A model generated the notes under the pieces. That model saw only the letters and a list, made by a program, of their open reading frames with translations. It ran no database searches and was not told the DNA's origin. Shown in pieces: positions 22,641 through 35,900 of a stretch of DNA of 64,000 nucleotides. Numbering within the stretch: the first letter of the stretch is position 1; each line of letters begins with the position of its first letter. This DNA comes from Margaritifera margaritifera. Taxonomy: Eukaryota > Mollusca > Bivalvia > Unionida > Margaritiferidae. Made by a program: the position numbers and the translations under genes. The DNA is taken from contig JAQPZY010001675.1 in NCBI GenBank assembly GCA_029931535.1, forward strand, positions 3,500,001 through 3,564,000, read 5' to 3'.

Positions 22641-22980
22641 TGATTCGTACAGCTCAGGTGAGTTTTTTCTGAAGGACTTCCAACAGATTTCAATGAGTAT
22701 TTTTTCTTATGGAAATTGAACTGTCTGTGTATGTTACTTTATCACTGTATACATGTGTATATAGGTACAAAACAGAAAGAAAAAAACATAACTAATTAGC
22801 ATGCCACAAACAGCAAAGGGACACTAAGTCTTGGCACACTACTCGTGTGGTGTCATTCAATCCATGCAATTTTGTCAAATGTTATTTATTTATTCATTAT
22901 TTTTGAAAATGCATAAATAAAAAAATTCTGAGTTTGAAATGTTGTATATGATATTCAGTTTTAATGTTTTGTATTCCCAC
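22641..22980. other. Non-coding spacer
   Basis: AT-rich, no recognised feature. It leads into the DIRS-like relic. Confidence 0.4.
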
Positions 22981-23395
22981 AAAAAAATGAGTTTTGGAAG
23001 CGATGAGGCAGTTGCTGCCTGGGGACAATTTTTGTCTGTATCTCTGTCACAAACCTCCAGGGATGGTTTGGAGTTAATGGGTGAATACCACCCTTATCTA
23101 GGCAGCCCAGTGGGCGTAAGTCCCCCCCCCCCCCTTACACACACACACACATGTTCGAGCATGGTCCACAGGCCTGTAGGTCTGAGTGCATGGGGCAATT
23201 GTCAGATCTTAATGATCCATATCACCATCCTTTCATGCCGTATGCTGCCGCACTGGCTGATGACCAGTCAGTCCAACCATTCATGCAGCCGTATCTATTA
23301 TTTAGTGACCAGAGATCTGCCACTTTAGCAAACCCTGCTGCATACTGGCCAACAGTTCCATGGTATGTGTAACCATACTTGGATCGATACGGGGC

Positions 23396-23632
23396 ACAGG
23401 GTGGCTGAGTGGTCTAAGGCACTCGCCTATACAGATCACTCACATATCTCGCCTCTGTCTGCATGAGTTCAAGTCTCAGCTCGACCAAAGTCTGTATGTG
23501 AGAAATCTTCCAGTAGGTCGGTGGTTCTTCCCAAGGTCTTCTCAGGTTCTTCCTCCACCAAATATACTGGCTGCCATGTATATCCTATCATGTGCTGAAA
23601 AATGGCGTTAAACTCCACAAAAAGCCAAAAAT
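23396..23632 (+). mobile_element. tRNA-Leu/Ser-like SINE inserted in the DIRS-like relic
   Basis: The head has A-box GGTGGCTGAGTGGTCTAAGG and B-box GAGTTCAAGTCTC. The body (CCAGTAGGTCGGTGGTTCTT, CTGCCATGTATATCC) and the tail GGCGTTAAACTCCACAAAAAG follow. A reverse-strand relative is at 56385-56570. Confidence 0.75.
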
Positions 23633-24815
23633 TTTATAATTTACCGTTTTACCGCACATTCTATGAAGGCGATTCTAGAGCCAATCGTCCAACGACAGGC
23701 ACACATACCGTGCAAGACAAATCATGGCACTTGCCTGGCCACTGTTTCTACTGGCAAGTCATTTGTTCACGGCTTATCTGTTTGAGAGATACCGTGAAAC
23801 ACTTAGAGACAATAGCAATGCCCAGCCGACAGCCGTGCATGCCGTCAACTGAGCCAACTGTCCAGCTGGCCATCCAGCATCCTCTCCAGCTGTTCATACA
23901 GACAAGACAAGACCTGGCATTTTCCTGGTTGCAGATTCCTACCAGCAAGTCATTTCTTCATGGCTGATCATTTCTAAGGCATTCTTTTCTGCAAGCCAAC
24001 TACCAGCGACATGTTAATCACGATGGTATTGAACACATTCAGACACATTTACCACCATTAGACAAAAACATTGTGGCGGTGAATATGACAACCCAGCTTT
24101 TGTACAAAGCAGATAAGGATGTTTTCCAAGCCACCTCAAAGGCTGTGCGTAACATTGTGGCAACATATTCCATGTTAGATCTAGCATCGCTAGCCATTTT
24201 TCGACTTGCCGAAAAACCAGACAGCAATCATGCATGGGAGTCAACGGCCATGATTGCCAAGGTCATCAACAGGGCTGTCCACCATTCTATGACTAAGGCC
24301 ATGATGGCTTCAGCTAACTTAGACTTAGTGAGATGAGACGCGTCTTTGCTCGTCGTTACTCAAGCCACATCATTTCATGGCTCTCCATGCTACAGCCTTT
24401 CAGTCACCATTACTATTTGGCAGTAGAATTGGGGAAGTGCAGCACAGAAACTGCCTCTCCAACTTGCCTTGCCGCCTGCACCAGTATTCGGGCCGAATCA
24501 GTCACAACCTCAACGGAGAGATCATCATCGGCAAAGAGACAAGAGGCCGCATACTGACAACAAAAACAGTTCCGACCTCAGTCAAATTTCAGGCAGCAGC
24601 AGGCTACTCATTTTAGGAGGCAATTCAATAAAAGGGACAATAAACAAGGTTTCTCTTTCCCCAAGACAACCATCATTGATTCTCCACCCTGACCGCCACC
24701 AGACAGCATACCGGTTGGTGCCAACTCCGTTTTTTTTTACCAGTATTGGATTGAACTATTTGCACAAAACGAATGGGCAATCCAAGTTGTTTCAGAGGGA
24801 CTTCAGATTTCATTT

Positions 24816-25200
24816 ATGCAGTCTTCCCATTTCATTATGTACATGCTGTCAGATTTGGAGAAAGCTGAAATTGTGCAGAAAGAGATCTGTTCGTTACTTG
24901 ACAAGCGGGCAGTTCCAAAACCAAACTCTCTGTGGTTTTACTCCAGGCTTTTTCTATTGTCCAAAGCCAGAGGAAAACTCAGGCCAGTCAGAGACCTCAA
25001 CCGGATCAATAAACACTTCATGCCAAGGTTCAAAATGGAAATGGCATGGTCAATCAGGCTTTCCATAAAAGGTATGAATTTGCGGTCAGTCTAGACCTAA
25101 CCGATGCATATTTTCACATCCCTGTTCACCCTGCTTCACGCAAGTTCCTTCAGTTTGTCCCTTTGCAGATGGTCCTGGACACCCAGTTGCGTCTGGTCTC
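24816..25200 (+). pseudogene. Reverse transcriptase fragment (DIRS-like)
   Basis: Two frames carry the fingers and palm start: LRPVRDLNRINKHFMPRFKM then, shifted, SLDLTDAYFHIPVHPASRKF. The first catalytic Asp of DLTDAY is present; the YxDD block is missing. Non-functional. Confidence 0.75.
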
Positions 25201-25790
25201 CAATCGACTCAATCAGTGAGTTATGATCACTGACCAAAGTAATATTATTCCTGCGTCAGTGTCGCAACATACATTGGTTCAGGCACAAATCCTTCTGGAA
25301 AACTTAGTTGGTTATGCTGCGCTCATGTTAGGAGAGCAGATTATCCTTCATATAAAGAATCCAGACATTCTTCCTCAAAGGGTGCCCCTGGTAGAGATGG
25401 GATGCTCCGCATTTTCTCCATATATTACCAATTCTCATGACGTTAATATGATCGGGGAATGTATTCAAAGGAAAAGCAAATTCTTTAGTAAATTATGTTT
25501 TTCCCAGAATACTCACCCAATCACATTACTATAATCCAACGCCTCTCCGCAAATGCGAGCATCCTAGTAAATGTGTTGTTCAGCTTAAAACGGGTAAACA
25601 TCCGCTTGATGGCGGTGGTAAGGGGAGGTAATGGGTGAGAGTTTGTTCCCTTCGTCTCTATGGTATAGATATATATGAAAAAGATTTTGTGTCTATTTTC
25701 TAGATTGCTGGATTCTGGAGGTAGCAGAGTTTTTTTTCCTAATGTTAATATATGATCAGGAAAGTAATCTCAGAGAACCATAATTTACTA

Positions 25791-28518
25791 AATGATTTGC
25801 TTTGAACAATGTTGGATTGGAAGTAAATTTCAAGTATAATGTTAATAAGAACAGGGACAAGCTTCAAATTCAGGTTGTATTATAAATTTGTGTATATTTA
25901 CAACCCTTTGTTAAATGCATTATCAATCCTAGCATATAAATATTTGTTGCATTGACCATCAGAGAAAAATACAATTTAATGTGTACCACGACCTTCATCA
26001 AAACAATTTTGAATTAGTTCAATACTTAACAATGCGTTTAAAACCTGAATAGAGCAACAGCCTAGCATGAACATTGTGTTAACTGTCTCCATTGGTACAA
26101 GATATTTGGAGCAACTGATAACAAGATTTTTCCTCCTGTTTACCTCAAGAAAATTAAGTGGTGTCCACATTTCATACAGTACCATCCACATATTCCTTCT
26201 AAGTTTGTTAGAATTGATTCAGACTTGCAAACTGAATATCCTCCTCTTGGCAACAGCAGGATGCAATGACTACCTTGATCATTTGATTTACATTTACTGA
26301 TGACTTTATGTATAAAATTGAGTAGAATATCGGAGGGCTGTTCCATTTAATCATACTTGGCACCCAGGGAAGGCAGGTTTTTAAAATTATCTTCTAGGTA
26401 CTCTGGTTTATCTACAGTTCAAATAAAAATCATACCAAATCCTTAATTGCTTCTAAGGATGACTCCCCAAATTTAAAAGTGTATTTCCTGGGTCCAAAGT
26501 ATATTTTACTGGAACAGTCCTGATCAAAAATATTTTATATTTCTTTAAATGCATCAAAATTTGCCATACAGCCTAATGCAAGTCAGCCGAGTCGTATCAA
26601 GCATTTAGACCTCTTGTTTAAGTGGCACCACAATGTGTATTTACACCCAATTGCAAAATGCATTACCAAGATCTTCCGTCATAGCAATACACTGGCAGAT
26701 CTGGGTCTATGTTGTTCATATCATAGTAGAATAAACAGCCTCATCGCATATCTGCTGGGTTTACACTTTTCATATTTTGGTACATGAGCCAATACAGTAT
26801 AAATAACACCCTCCTTCACATTTCCAAGAAGGATCATATTTTTGGTATAACATGTTAACATTTTTGTTCCACTTACATCCTGACAAATGAAAAACTTGCT
26901 TGACAGAGTGGTGAAAAAGACATAATAGAAGACAGGACACAATGTAATTTTTGCACTTTTTATTTCCGTCAGTCTCTATATTACAAATTAAACACATAAA
27001 ACAACATTCATGAATTTCCTTTGGGAAATACATGTTAATAAAAGTACAAATTTGATGGTTTATTTTCAGTAGTCCATCATTCAATATACGGTTACTAGTT
27101 TCCCCAACACAGAAGTTCAAAAGCTTTATATTTTATTTGTGCAATGATCCAAAATTACCTTATAAAACATATGCGAGATTTCTTAATTTACATACAATCT
27201 GCTTGAACCCTGCATTTCTGTTGTAAATAATAAGCTTATGGTAGGCATTCTTACTGATGCTGCATCTGGTCAAAGAACATAAACCTCTATGTATCCTAGA
27301 TAACAGTGATGTAGTATATATCCTAGATAATAGCGATGTAGTGCTGGGAAAAAGTTCATGTGCAAAAGGGACTGATAAACCCATTCAGCCTCAGTATCAA
27401 TAAATGAAGCATTCAGTTTGATATGTATAACTGTCTCAGGAAAAGATGTCCATTTATTTTTTAGCATTTGTGCACCGATTCACAAAAACAGCATAATGAT
27501 GTGAATTCCTACAAAGAGAAAGCCTGAATGCCAATTAACACCTAATATACTTTTTTTATTTACCGTAATACTAATACTTCCAAACTTATGATTTAGATTT
27601 GAAGCCAAAATTTACATATCTGTAAAAAAAAAAAAAAAGAGGCATATTGAGCGTTAATTCTATTTAATGGTTGCAAACATAACTAGAACCCGTTTACAGT
27701 AAAACTACATTCAAGTAAAAAAACTACATTCAAGTACAAACATCACAGTCATTAATATTGTGAATTCATTTTATATGTTGATGCAAGCGATTGCCAAAAT
27801 TGCCAATAGAAATTAAAATTCTCAGATGGCAATTCACTACAATAAAAAGAACAAGTATGACAAATGAAATTTAGGGGCTTATACTGTTCTCTGCAGATTT
27901 TTGCCTTGAAGTTGCTGACATCTGTAAGTTTAACATATTTTCTAGGTTGTATAAAATAGTGTAAACAACTACAGTTCTTAACAAAGGTACATCCAGAAAT
28001 GCATAATTCAGCAATAAATGGAAGAAAACTTTCAGAGAAAGAAGGGGAATTATGGAAGAAAATACTAGTTTATATCGAGTAATAACTAAAGCTGAAGAGG
28101 AGTCGGGTCCACAATGGAAAATTCCATAGTGCAGCCCTTTTCTGGTACACTAGATAACTGTCCATGTCAGTACTTTTTAGTGCAAAATTTGGCGACTACT
28201 GAGGAAATTCTAGCCCCAACCTAGACTTTCAAATCTGTTTACTATGTCTACTTGATTTAATGGCCACTGCCAACCATGAATTTAAATATCCAATGTAAAT
28301 TGCGCTGCTATATTTACAGAGGTATAATCATGAATTAATATATTAATGAAAATATAATTTTGGCAAAACCAGGAAAATTGATCCACATGAAAATATATGA
28401 ATTCACAGTATTTCAAAACCATTCTAATAATGTGGATACTGAAAGATCTATTTGTGAAATAATAATCATAAAACAAATAAGTCTGAATAACATAATTCAA
28501 ATGATTAAAGAGATTTAT
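25791..28518. other. Non-coding; small fragment of the double-hairpin element near 26690
   Basis: No gene is supported; open frames here lack family features. 26690-26717 (GGCAGATCTGGGTCTATGTT) matches one arm of the double-hairpin MITE. The stretch 26940-28680 has many minus-strand AATAAA signals, and a long 3' untranslated region of an unseen transcript cannot be excluded. Confidence 0.4.
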
Positions 28519-28541
28519 AATATATATATATATATATATAT
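28519..28541. repeat. (TA)n microsatellite
   Basis: About 23 bp of alternating TA. Confidence 0.9.
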
Positions 28542-29019
28542 TTTTTAATTGGATATCACAATCACTGGCATCATATATTGTTATTTTTTTGTTCACTAAA
28601 GTTAGTTTCAATGATAAATTTATAACTGAGACTGTTTGGATACACATGAAAAAGTGGTTTTAACCTTCAATTCACATTTATTGCAACATGTAACATGCAT
28701 TACAAATCCTGAGCTGCTTGATTTTAAGACATGACATATTTGTAATATCCCAAAAATTCAATACAAATTGATGCATGTTTGACAGTCATAATGAAATTAT
28801 TTGAGAAAAATACTATCTGTGCTGTAGGTTATACAACATGATAAAATTCTAATCAACCTCACAAAATGTTACTTTTTGTAAATCTTATCCTGTGTTTTAA
28901 GCATTGACAATATTGTGAATGGATCACTTATGATTCAGTGTTAGAAATACAGATTGAATGGACTTGAGTAACACTCTCTGAATACATAAAATAAGTAGCA
29001 TAAGTACATGTAATAATTA

Positions 29020-29226
29020 CCATATATACTCGTGTACCAACTGCAAACTGCATAGACCCAGATCTGCCATCATATAATGCGCCAGCAGATCTGGGTCTAT
29101 GCAGTTTGTCAGGACTAATGAGTAGAACAAACAACACAGACCCTGATCTGACGGCGCATTATGCGACGGCAGATCAGGGTCTATGTTGTTTGCATTTGGA
29201 CCTGTCTTATATGTGAGTATATATGG
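29020..29226 (+). mobile_element. Double-hairpin palindromic MITE, copy 2
   Basis: Ends CCATATATACTCGTG and its near-complement GTGAGTATATATGG are flanked by TA (29018-29019, 29227-29228). Hairpin 1 has arms AACTGCATAGACCCAGATCT and its complement; hairpin 2 has arms CAAACAACACAGACCCTGAT and its complement. Length 207 bp. The order of hairpins is reversed compared with copy 1, as expected for the opposite orientation. Confidence 0.85.
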
Positions 29227-29409
29227 TAGACGAAAAAATCAAGAGGCCCATATATGTTCAAGATCATCCACCTATTTACATCTGCCTAATAGTCAACTGC
29301 AAGAAATCTGGGCAAGAAGGATGTTTCCTATTAAAATTTCTTTCTATGTTGTTGATTGCATATGTCATGAGAACAATTGTTTCAAGATTTTATCTGTATT
29401 TTGTATCTT

Positions 29410-30500
29410 ATCCATATTTGATGGCACATCAGCATCATTTGTCCAAAACTGAATGGCCCTTATGCCAGGATGCTTTCTGTCAAAGTTGGTCAAATTCAGT
29501 TGAGTGGTTTTTGGAAAGAAGTCATTTAAAAGTTTTTCTATTCTTAATTATGGCTGCCTTTTTGTTTTTCTTAGGTGGATCACTATCTCTATTGCACACA
29601 TGAAAGCCCTTTAGCCTGGATCCTTTCTGTCAAATATGGTCAAATTCTGTTAAGCAGTTTTTAAGAACAATTGGATTAACAGTTTTTCTATTTTTAATAA
29701 TGGCAGCCATATTTAATGATGGATTAGCACCATCTGTACATACCTGAAAGCCCTTTATTACAAAAGAACTTCTGTCAAATTTGGTCAAATTCTGTTGAGC
29801 ATTTTTTGACAAGTTGTTGAAAAGTTTTTCTATTTTTTAGTAATACTGGCCATTATTGATGGCGTATCAGCATCAGATGTACAAACTTAAAAACCAAATT
29901 TGGTCAAATTGCGCCAATTGGTTTCTGAAATGTCATCAATTAAAGGTTTTCCTATTTATAGTAACAGTGGCCATATTTATTGTTGGATCAGCATCAATGG
30001 TATAAACTTGAAAGGCCTTTCTGCATGGATGCTTTCTGTCAAAATTAGTCAAATTCTGTTGAGCAGTTTATCAGAACTTGAAAAAAAGGTTTTTGTATTT
30101 TTAGTAATGGCTGCCAAATTAAATGACAGATTGGCATCAATTATACGAACCTGAAAGCACTTCATGTCAACATGCTTTCTGTCCAATCTGGTTAGATTCT
30201 GAAGAGAGCTTATGAGAAGAAAATGTTTCAAGATTTTTAAATTTTTGTAAAAGCTGCCATATTTGATGGCGGATCAGCATTGTTTGTACAAATCTGAAAG
30301 CACTTCATGCCAGGATGCTTTCTATCAAAATTGGTGAAATTCTGTTGAGCAGCTTTTGAGAAGTCATTTAAAGATTTTTCTCTTTGCAGAAATGGAAGCC
30401 ATTTTTGAAGGTGGGTTGGCATCATGTGTACAAATTTAAAATCCCTGCATGCCAGGATGCTCTTTGACAAATTTTGTCAAAATTGATCCAGTGGAATTTG
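29410..30500. repeat. Degenerate tandem array, unit about 135 bp, about 8 copies
   Basis: Recurring blocks: ATGGC(T/A)GCCAT(A/T)TTTGATGG, GGATCAGCATCA, TGTACAAACCTGAAAGCCCT, CAGGATGCTTTCTGTCAAA, TTTGGTCAAATTCTGTTGAG and CAGTTTTTGAGAAG. No coding capacity. Confidence 0.85.
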
Positions 30501-31845
30501 ATAAGAAGTTAAAACTGCAAATTGTTAATGGACACATGATGGACAATGCATGCTGGGCAATATCATAAACTCACATGGCCTAATGGCTAGGTGAGCTAAA
30601 ACACAGTTCAGGCATCATAGAATAAATCTGCTTTGATGTATATTTGTAGTATACATGTAAACATTCACAAATGATGCTAACCATGACAATCTTAAATGAC
30701 ATCATAGATTACTATATATATTAAGTTAGAATTTAAATATCTTCCATTTCTGATGAAAGTATACAAACGGTCAACACACTCTACTTCTATATATATTAAG
30801 TTAGAATTTAAGCATGTTCCATCTCCGATGAAAGTATACAGTCAACACATCTACTTCCATGCTAGATATAAATTCTTTATAATGGCTACACTACAACAAA
30901 TACAGTATCTGACCCAAATTTGATGGAATGTATGCATATTTAACTTTTCAATAATTAAACATGAAGTAATATGATCAGGTGATCATATGTGCCAGCAGTG
31001 TCTATGGTTTGTCCTGAACCAATTCTTGAGATAAACCAATTCCAGAAACAAATACCACAGCTTTTCTTGGGTTTCCATGAACCATTGAAACCCCAACTTG
31101 CCAGCTAAAAAAAAACAGAACGGTGGACAATTCTAGCCACTGCATGCCTCTAAAAAGCTCTTCTAATCTCATTTTAAAGTTGGATCATTTTCTTTGAATT
31201 GTGGCTAGCTATGCCAATCCATTAATCAAATGCATGCCTTTTTCTGCCCTTATTTTGAATTAAGCAATAAGCAGTGCGGCTAATGATTTACCCTAAGAAT
31301 TCAGAATTGAGCATATACATATATATATAGAGAATATATATATATAGAGTATATGTATAATATTTAGGCTATATCTTTGATATACATGATATATACATTT
31401 TTTATTAAAAGGAAACAACGCTTACCAAATTTCCTTTGAATGAAAAATGTGTATCAAGAACCTGTGTATTGACAGAGGGAGTTAACTCGTCACATCCCTG
31501 CCAAGTGTCTGCATATATTCAAAATCTGATTGGAAATTGTTATATGATTCTTTTTATTGAGCTTCTGTTTTCATTTTTACTGATTAATAAAAGAGGCAAT
31601 TTAGATTAAAATGTGAATGTTGGTTTTTATAAAGTACAAACATTGCACAGTCAGCATCCTGAACATTGGATCCGTGGCCATCTGTATCGATCAATCCCTC
31701 ACAAGTATGCTGAACAATGTGAGAAAATAGGCCCAACAAAATGATGAACAGAGAGGAGGTAATTTAAACATTTAGAGTTATTTACTATCGATCCAATTCA
31801 TTACTATCCTTGCTACTGACAATAATATTCATTTTTTAGCATCCA
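30500..31845. other. Non-coding, includes a 2-copy tandem repeat
   Basis: The block TATATATTAAGTTAGAATTT ... GATGAAAGTATACA ... GTCAACACA ... CTACTTC occurs at about 30713-30788 and 30789-30860. Further on, AT-rich palindromic TATATATAGAGAATATATAT lies near 31320-31350. No gene; a minus-strand AATAAA is at 31553-31558. Confidence 0.5.
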
Positions 31846-31995
31846 ATCTCTCTCTCTCTCTGTCTCTTGCTTGGTGAGTTTGTCTCAGTTTTACCATTTA
31901 AGATCCAAAGAGCCACAACAGAGAGAGAGAGAGATATCTGGGTCCATGGAGGTAAAACTGACAGGCTAACCAACCAATAGAGAGAGAGAGAGATG
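31846..31995. repeat. Imperfect inverted repeat with (CT)n and (GA)n arms
   Basis: CTCTCTCTCTCTCTGTCTC and TCAGTTTTACC on the left face GGTAAAACTGACAGG and AGAGAGAGAGAGAG on the right. The result is a foldback of about 150 bp with microsatellite ends. Confidence 0.65.
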
Positions 31996-32660
31996 CATTC
32001 CAACATTTAGACATTATTATAAGTTAAGAAAACAAAACAAAACATCCAATATATTACAGCATGTGTGTGCCACCTTTCCAAGGAATTTACAGTATGACCC
32101 CTGTTTTGCTAGGCTTTTGCAACTTTGTATCATTGGCATCATTTAACACTGCAGAAAAAAAAAATATGGAAAGTTTACAGATACCATTATAATGACTCGG
32201 GTCATTGTAGGTTACTTGGTGCAAATTCAAATTTAAGGTTTGCATCCAACTAAAATTCTTTGTTCTCTCCCATTCCACATATTTCCTCATATTTTTTCCT
32301 TTACTTATGTCAAGAGAGAGAACAGGGAAAGCTGAGGAGATTTAGATGCAATTGTCTAAAGTTTTTGTTATTCATTTAGAAAATTAAGATTGAACAGTAA
32401 ATATACATATTTTTCTCGTTATTTTCCTATTTTAGTATTGTCTACAAACTGGAATTTCATTACTGGGTTTAAAGAGTATAGAAGCAATGGTCTACAGTTG
32501 AAACTATATTTATATGCGTATTTATATGAAAATGGGCAAATCACAATTGGGTATACCCACACTACTGGTACATCAAATTGCTTTCTACCAACACTTCCAA
32601 AGCCATACTATTTTTAATGAATGTAGTATATATGAACACTGAATAGATATACTACTTATA

Positions 32661-32812
32661 TCTAATGGAAATAATGGAAGTTCTGACTGTCATGTGACAC
32701 ATTCAAGTGACTATGCTCAGAATATGGATACTTGTCTCTAATGGAAATCATGAAAGTTTTGACTGTCATGTGACACATTCAAGTGACTATGCTCAGAATA
32801 TTGGTATATAGC
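32661..32812. repeat. 76 bp tandem duplication spanning the ATP6V0D1 stop codon
   Basis: The block TCTAATGGAAAT(A/C)ATG(G/A)AAG ... CTGTCATGTGACACATTCAA ... GACTATGCTCAGAATAT starts at 32661 and again at 32737. Copy 2 contains the last codons and TGA of exon 8; copy 1 lies just beyond, in the 3' UTR. Confidence 0.9.
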
Positions 32813-32954
32813 TATCTATCTTGGCTCTGTGTCGCTGAGCTACACATTCTGAGATCCAGACAATATTGCGATTTTCCTGCTCCTTTAGTTTCACGTAGGC
32901 ATAGAAAACTCCAAACTGGAACTGCATCATGAAAGAATTCTTCATCAGTTGCAC
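32793..32954 (-). CDS. ATP6V0D1: ATP6V0D1 coding exon 8 (residues 298-350 and stop)
   Basis: The acceptor is AATTTCAG at 32955. The exon reads [20 protein letters not shown] then [20 protein letters not shown] and [13 protein letters not shown], with stop TGA at 32795-32793. The last codons and stop lie inside the second copy of a 76 bp tandem duplication. No 3' end was fixed; a minus-strand AATAAA at 31553-31558 is one candidate polyadenylation signal. Confidence 0.95.
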   Translation of the reverse strand: MQLMKNSFMMQFQFGVFYAYVKLKEQENRNIVWISECVAQRHRAKIDSYIPIF

Positions 32955-35900
32955 CTGAAATTTACAGCATTTGTAATACAGGTTTTTTTTTCTATTACAG
33001 GGACACAAATGATTTAGATCAACTAACGAAGTCTGCATATCACTTATTGCCTTTCTGACAGATACAGTTTACAGACAATCAATAACCACTGAACCACTAC
33101 TCCATAATTTCAGTAAAATACTTCAAATGAAGGTCACAACTATCAAGAATTCTAATTATTGCTTATGAATGTCAGAAATCAAAACTATCATAGTCTAAAT
33201 GTCTAAATGACTGAATAATAACTTTGCACTAAATGTTATTCCAATCTATCCACTGACACTTAAGTTACTAAGCGTAAAAAGAAAATTGGTCTTAGTGAAA
33301 AGTCTATATTGAATAGAAACAATAACTCTGTCAAACTCCAGGAAGATTTTAAGGATCTCAATCTTTGTACAAAAATTTAGTTTCAATCAATCCATTCTCT
33401 CATTTTATAGAGTGAAAACAAAACACTGACTAATGGACTGACAAACTGAATGCATGGAAAAGGTAACACCTTAAGCCCTGCACAGTATGGGGATGAGCCA
33501 CAGAAATCAATTAAAGACATTATTCAGGATTCAGAGAATATTCTGCCAGTCCTTATGATGAAAAGATGCAGACCATAAGCATCCTGAGAATCAAAATTCT
33601 ATTGCAACATGAAGTTGCATTTGTTTGCAAAATCTCCTAAAAAGAAAAAAAAAAAAAAAAAAATCCACAAAAGAACATAATTGTGGTTTTAAACTAATGT
33701 AACCTCAAGATACACTACTCAGCTGATCTGTGCATCCACTGTACTGGTATATATCTTTGTAAATAAATCAATGCACTTGCCATGAGAATATGAGAACCAT
33801 GCATAGAACAACGTGAAAATCTTTGTTTCCTCAATCAATTATCCATGAGTAAAGGGTACAGTACTAGCACACATATGATTCAACAACAAAAATTGCAAAA
33901 ACTTCTGCGTGAAACATCTATGCAGTATGCATTAAGCTCAGTGTCAGCCAACTTTTAAATACCTACAGTACCGTATATGTGACGTGATATTAGTATTAGT
34001 GATATTAGTTTGTGCATTTTATGGAAGAGTTACAATCTTATATATACTCAGTTACATCTGTGAATTGTAAAAATTGATATGAAAAACAAATAACATCAGT
34101 GTATATTATTTACAGTAAAACTTTGAAAACTCAAACATCAGTTGTTCAAAATATTGACTCAGTCCTAGTGTAAAACATTCTATTGTCTGCAACCTCAAAA
34201 AACTTGCAAACTGAATTTCATATTTTGTCCACCTTATGATTCCAAACTATCAATGGCAGAACAGTAACACATGTAGCTTGCTGTCGAGGCCAGTCCCTCT
34301 AGCTACATGTACATCATACGTAATCGACCCAGCTAATAACGCAAGTCCACCACAACTAAATGAGCAGAATTTAGTTGGATCGACAGAAAAACAAAATCCC
34401 TCCATTCCAGATCAACTGGGAAAGTTGTTCCAAGGCGCAGTCATTCACAATATGACTCAAAATTTCAATTTTAAGTAGACCAAAATGAGATTTCTTTTTG
34501 AAACAAATGACTGAGCACACGGTACTCTACCAAGTTCAATGGTCACTGGGCGGTTCCATGTGTGCATGAACACTGTTACTGTGTATTTGTTTAACTATGG
34601 TTGTGTATTTACTTTAAAATATAGCAGAAATTCAGTTACTTTGTTTCTTGTAGTGTGTTCTTTTTATTATTCAGCCTTAGGTAGAAAAGCAAAATGAGTA
34701 TATAATAAAAAGGTTACTACATTTCTATGGGAAAATATGAACTCGTTTTTTTCTGAGCTATACTGCACTCCTGATGTTGTGCAGTATAGCTCAGAAAAAC
34801 TCGTTCATATTTTCCCATACAAATGCAGTAACCTATAACTATTGTCTGCAACCTCAAAACACTTGTAAACTCTATGAAACTAGTTAGGTATAAGGAACTT
34901 CAACTTTAGGAACTTTTACAGCATTAGCAGGGTAACTTGTGAAATTTGTGAATCAAATTGCCCACCTCATGTTCAAAGAATTTATCCTCCAAGGTCTTCT
35001 CTCCAGGGTTGGTGCCAGCATTTTCAAATAGTTCTTTATATTCCTGGAAATAATAGAGTAATATACTGTAAATAACACCAAAATATACTGGAAATAATAC
35101 AGTAAAATAATGGAAATAATATAATAATATACTGGAAATAATATAGCAATATAGTATAAATAATACAATAATATACCCTAAAAAATACAGTAATGTAGTG
35201 TCCATAATATAGTGTTACGGAATTATGTATATGGAATTTATAATGTGCCTAAACTTTTGTTCTATGACTGTACTTTAAAATTGTGTCAAATAGTGAGTCA
35301 TATTTAAGTTAGGTTAAGTTGTACTTTAGTCAAATAAACAACATGTTGACCACATTTGAGTTCAAGGTCAGAGCTGTTTAACCACTCTTAGAGTACTTTT
35401 CCATTAAATCAATGCATTTAGTATTGCATTCTGGGTCATAATATGACACGTTTCCTGTTGTGAAATAGGTCATTTGCAATAAGTATATAAGACCTTGAAT
35501 ACGAATTATATGCATTCCAATTTTAAATCCTGTGTTTAAAACATCTTTTTTTACGATCAGCTTTTGGAATTATCAGATGTTTGTAATAATAGCTGTGCTG
35601 AAATGTTGTAGTTCTGTAATGCTGTATTGCTATATAAATAATTCGAATGGAATTATTTATTGGAACATTCATCGAAGTTACCATGGAGTACTCACTAACC
35701 TTTGGAGTTATATTTAGGACTTTTGGATGCCTGTGAACATTCTCAAATATGATCTGGATTACTTTATCGTTGGTACATCAGGACATTCCAGACCCATTCA
35801 TTCGGAACCATCTTTCATTCGGAACATTCGTTCATTCCGAAGATCCATTCATTCGGAACAATCTTTTATTCGGAACATTCGTTCATTATGAAGATTCATT

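Larger units (their letters stand above)
22980..25790 (+). mobile_element. Truncated DIRS-like retroelement relic
   Basis: Broken frames in order: an N-terminal Gag-like stretch (22988-23370); after a SINE insertion, Gag-like ATSKAVRNIVATYSMLDLAS (24073-24336); a Pro/Gln/Arg-rich stretch with SSSAKRQ; then reverse transcriptase blocks YSRLFLLSKARGKLRPVRDL, FKMEMAWSIRLSIKGM (24816-25094) and, one frame over, AVSLDLTDAYFHIPVHPASR (25081-25150). The RLSxxxxx-AVSLDLTDAY arrangement is DIRS/Ngaro type. RT stops before the YxDD region and no RNase H or tyrosine recombinase was found, so the 3' half is lost. 25400-25790 is a terminal-repeat-like segment shared, inverted, with 14940-15345. Confidence 0.7.

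Noticed and set aside
29183..29603. Two overlapping plus-strand open frames of 89 and 126 codons
   Set aside because: They run from the end of a MITE into a tandem array; composition and context do not support a gene.
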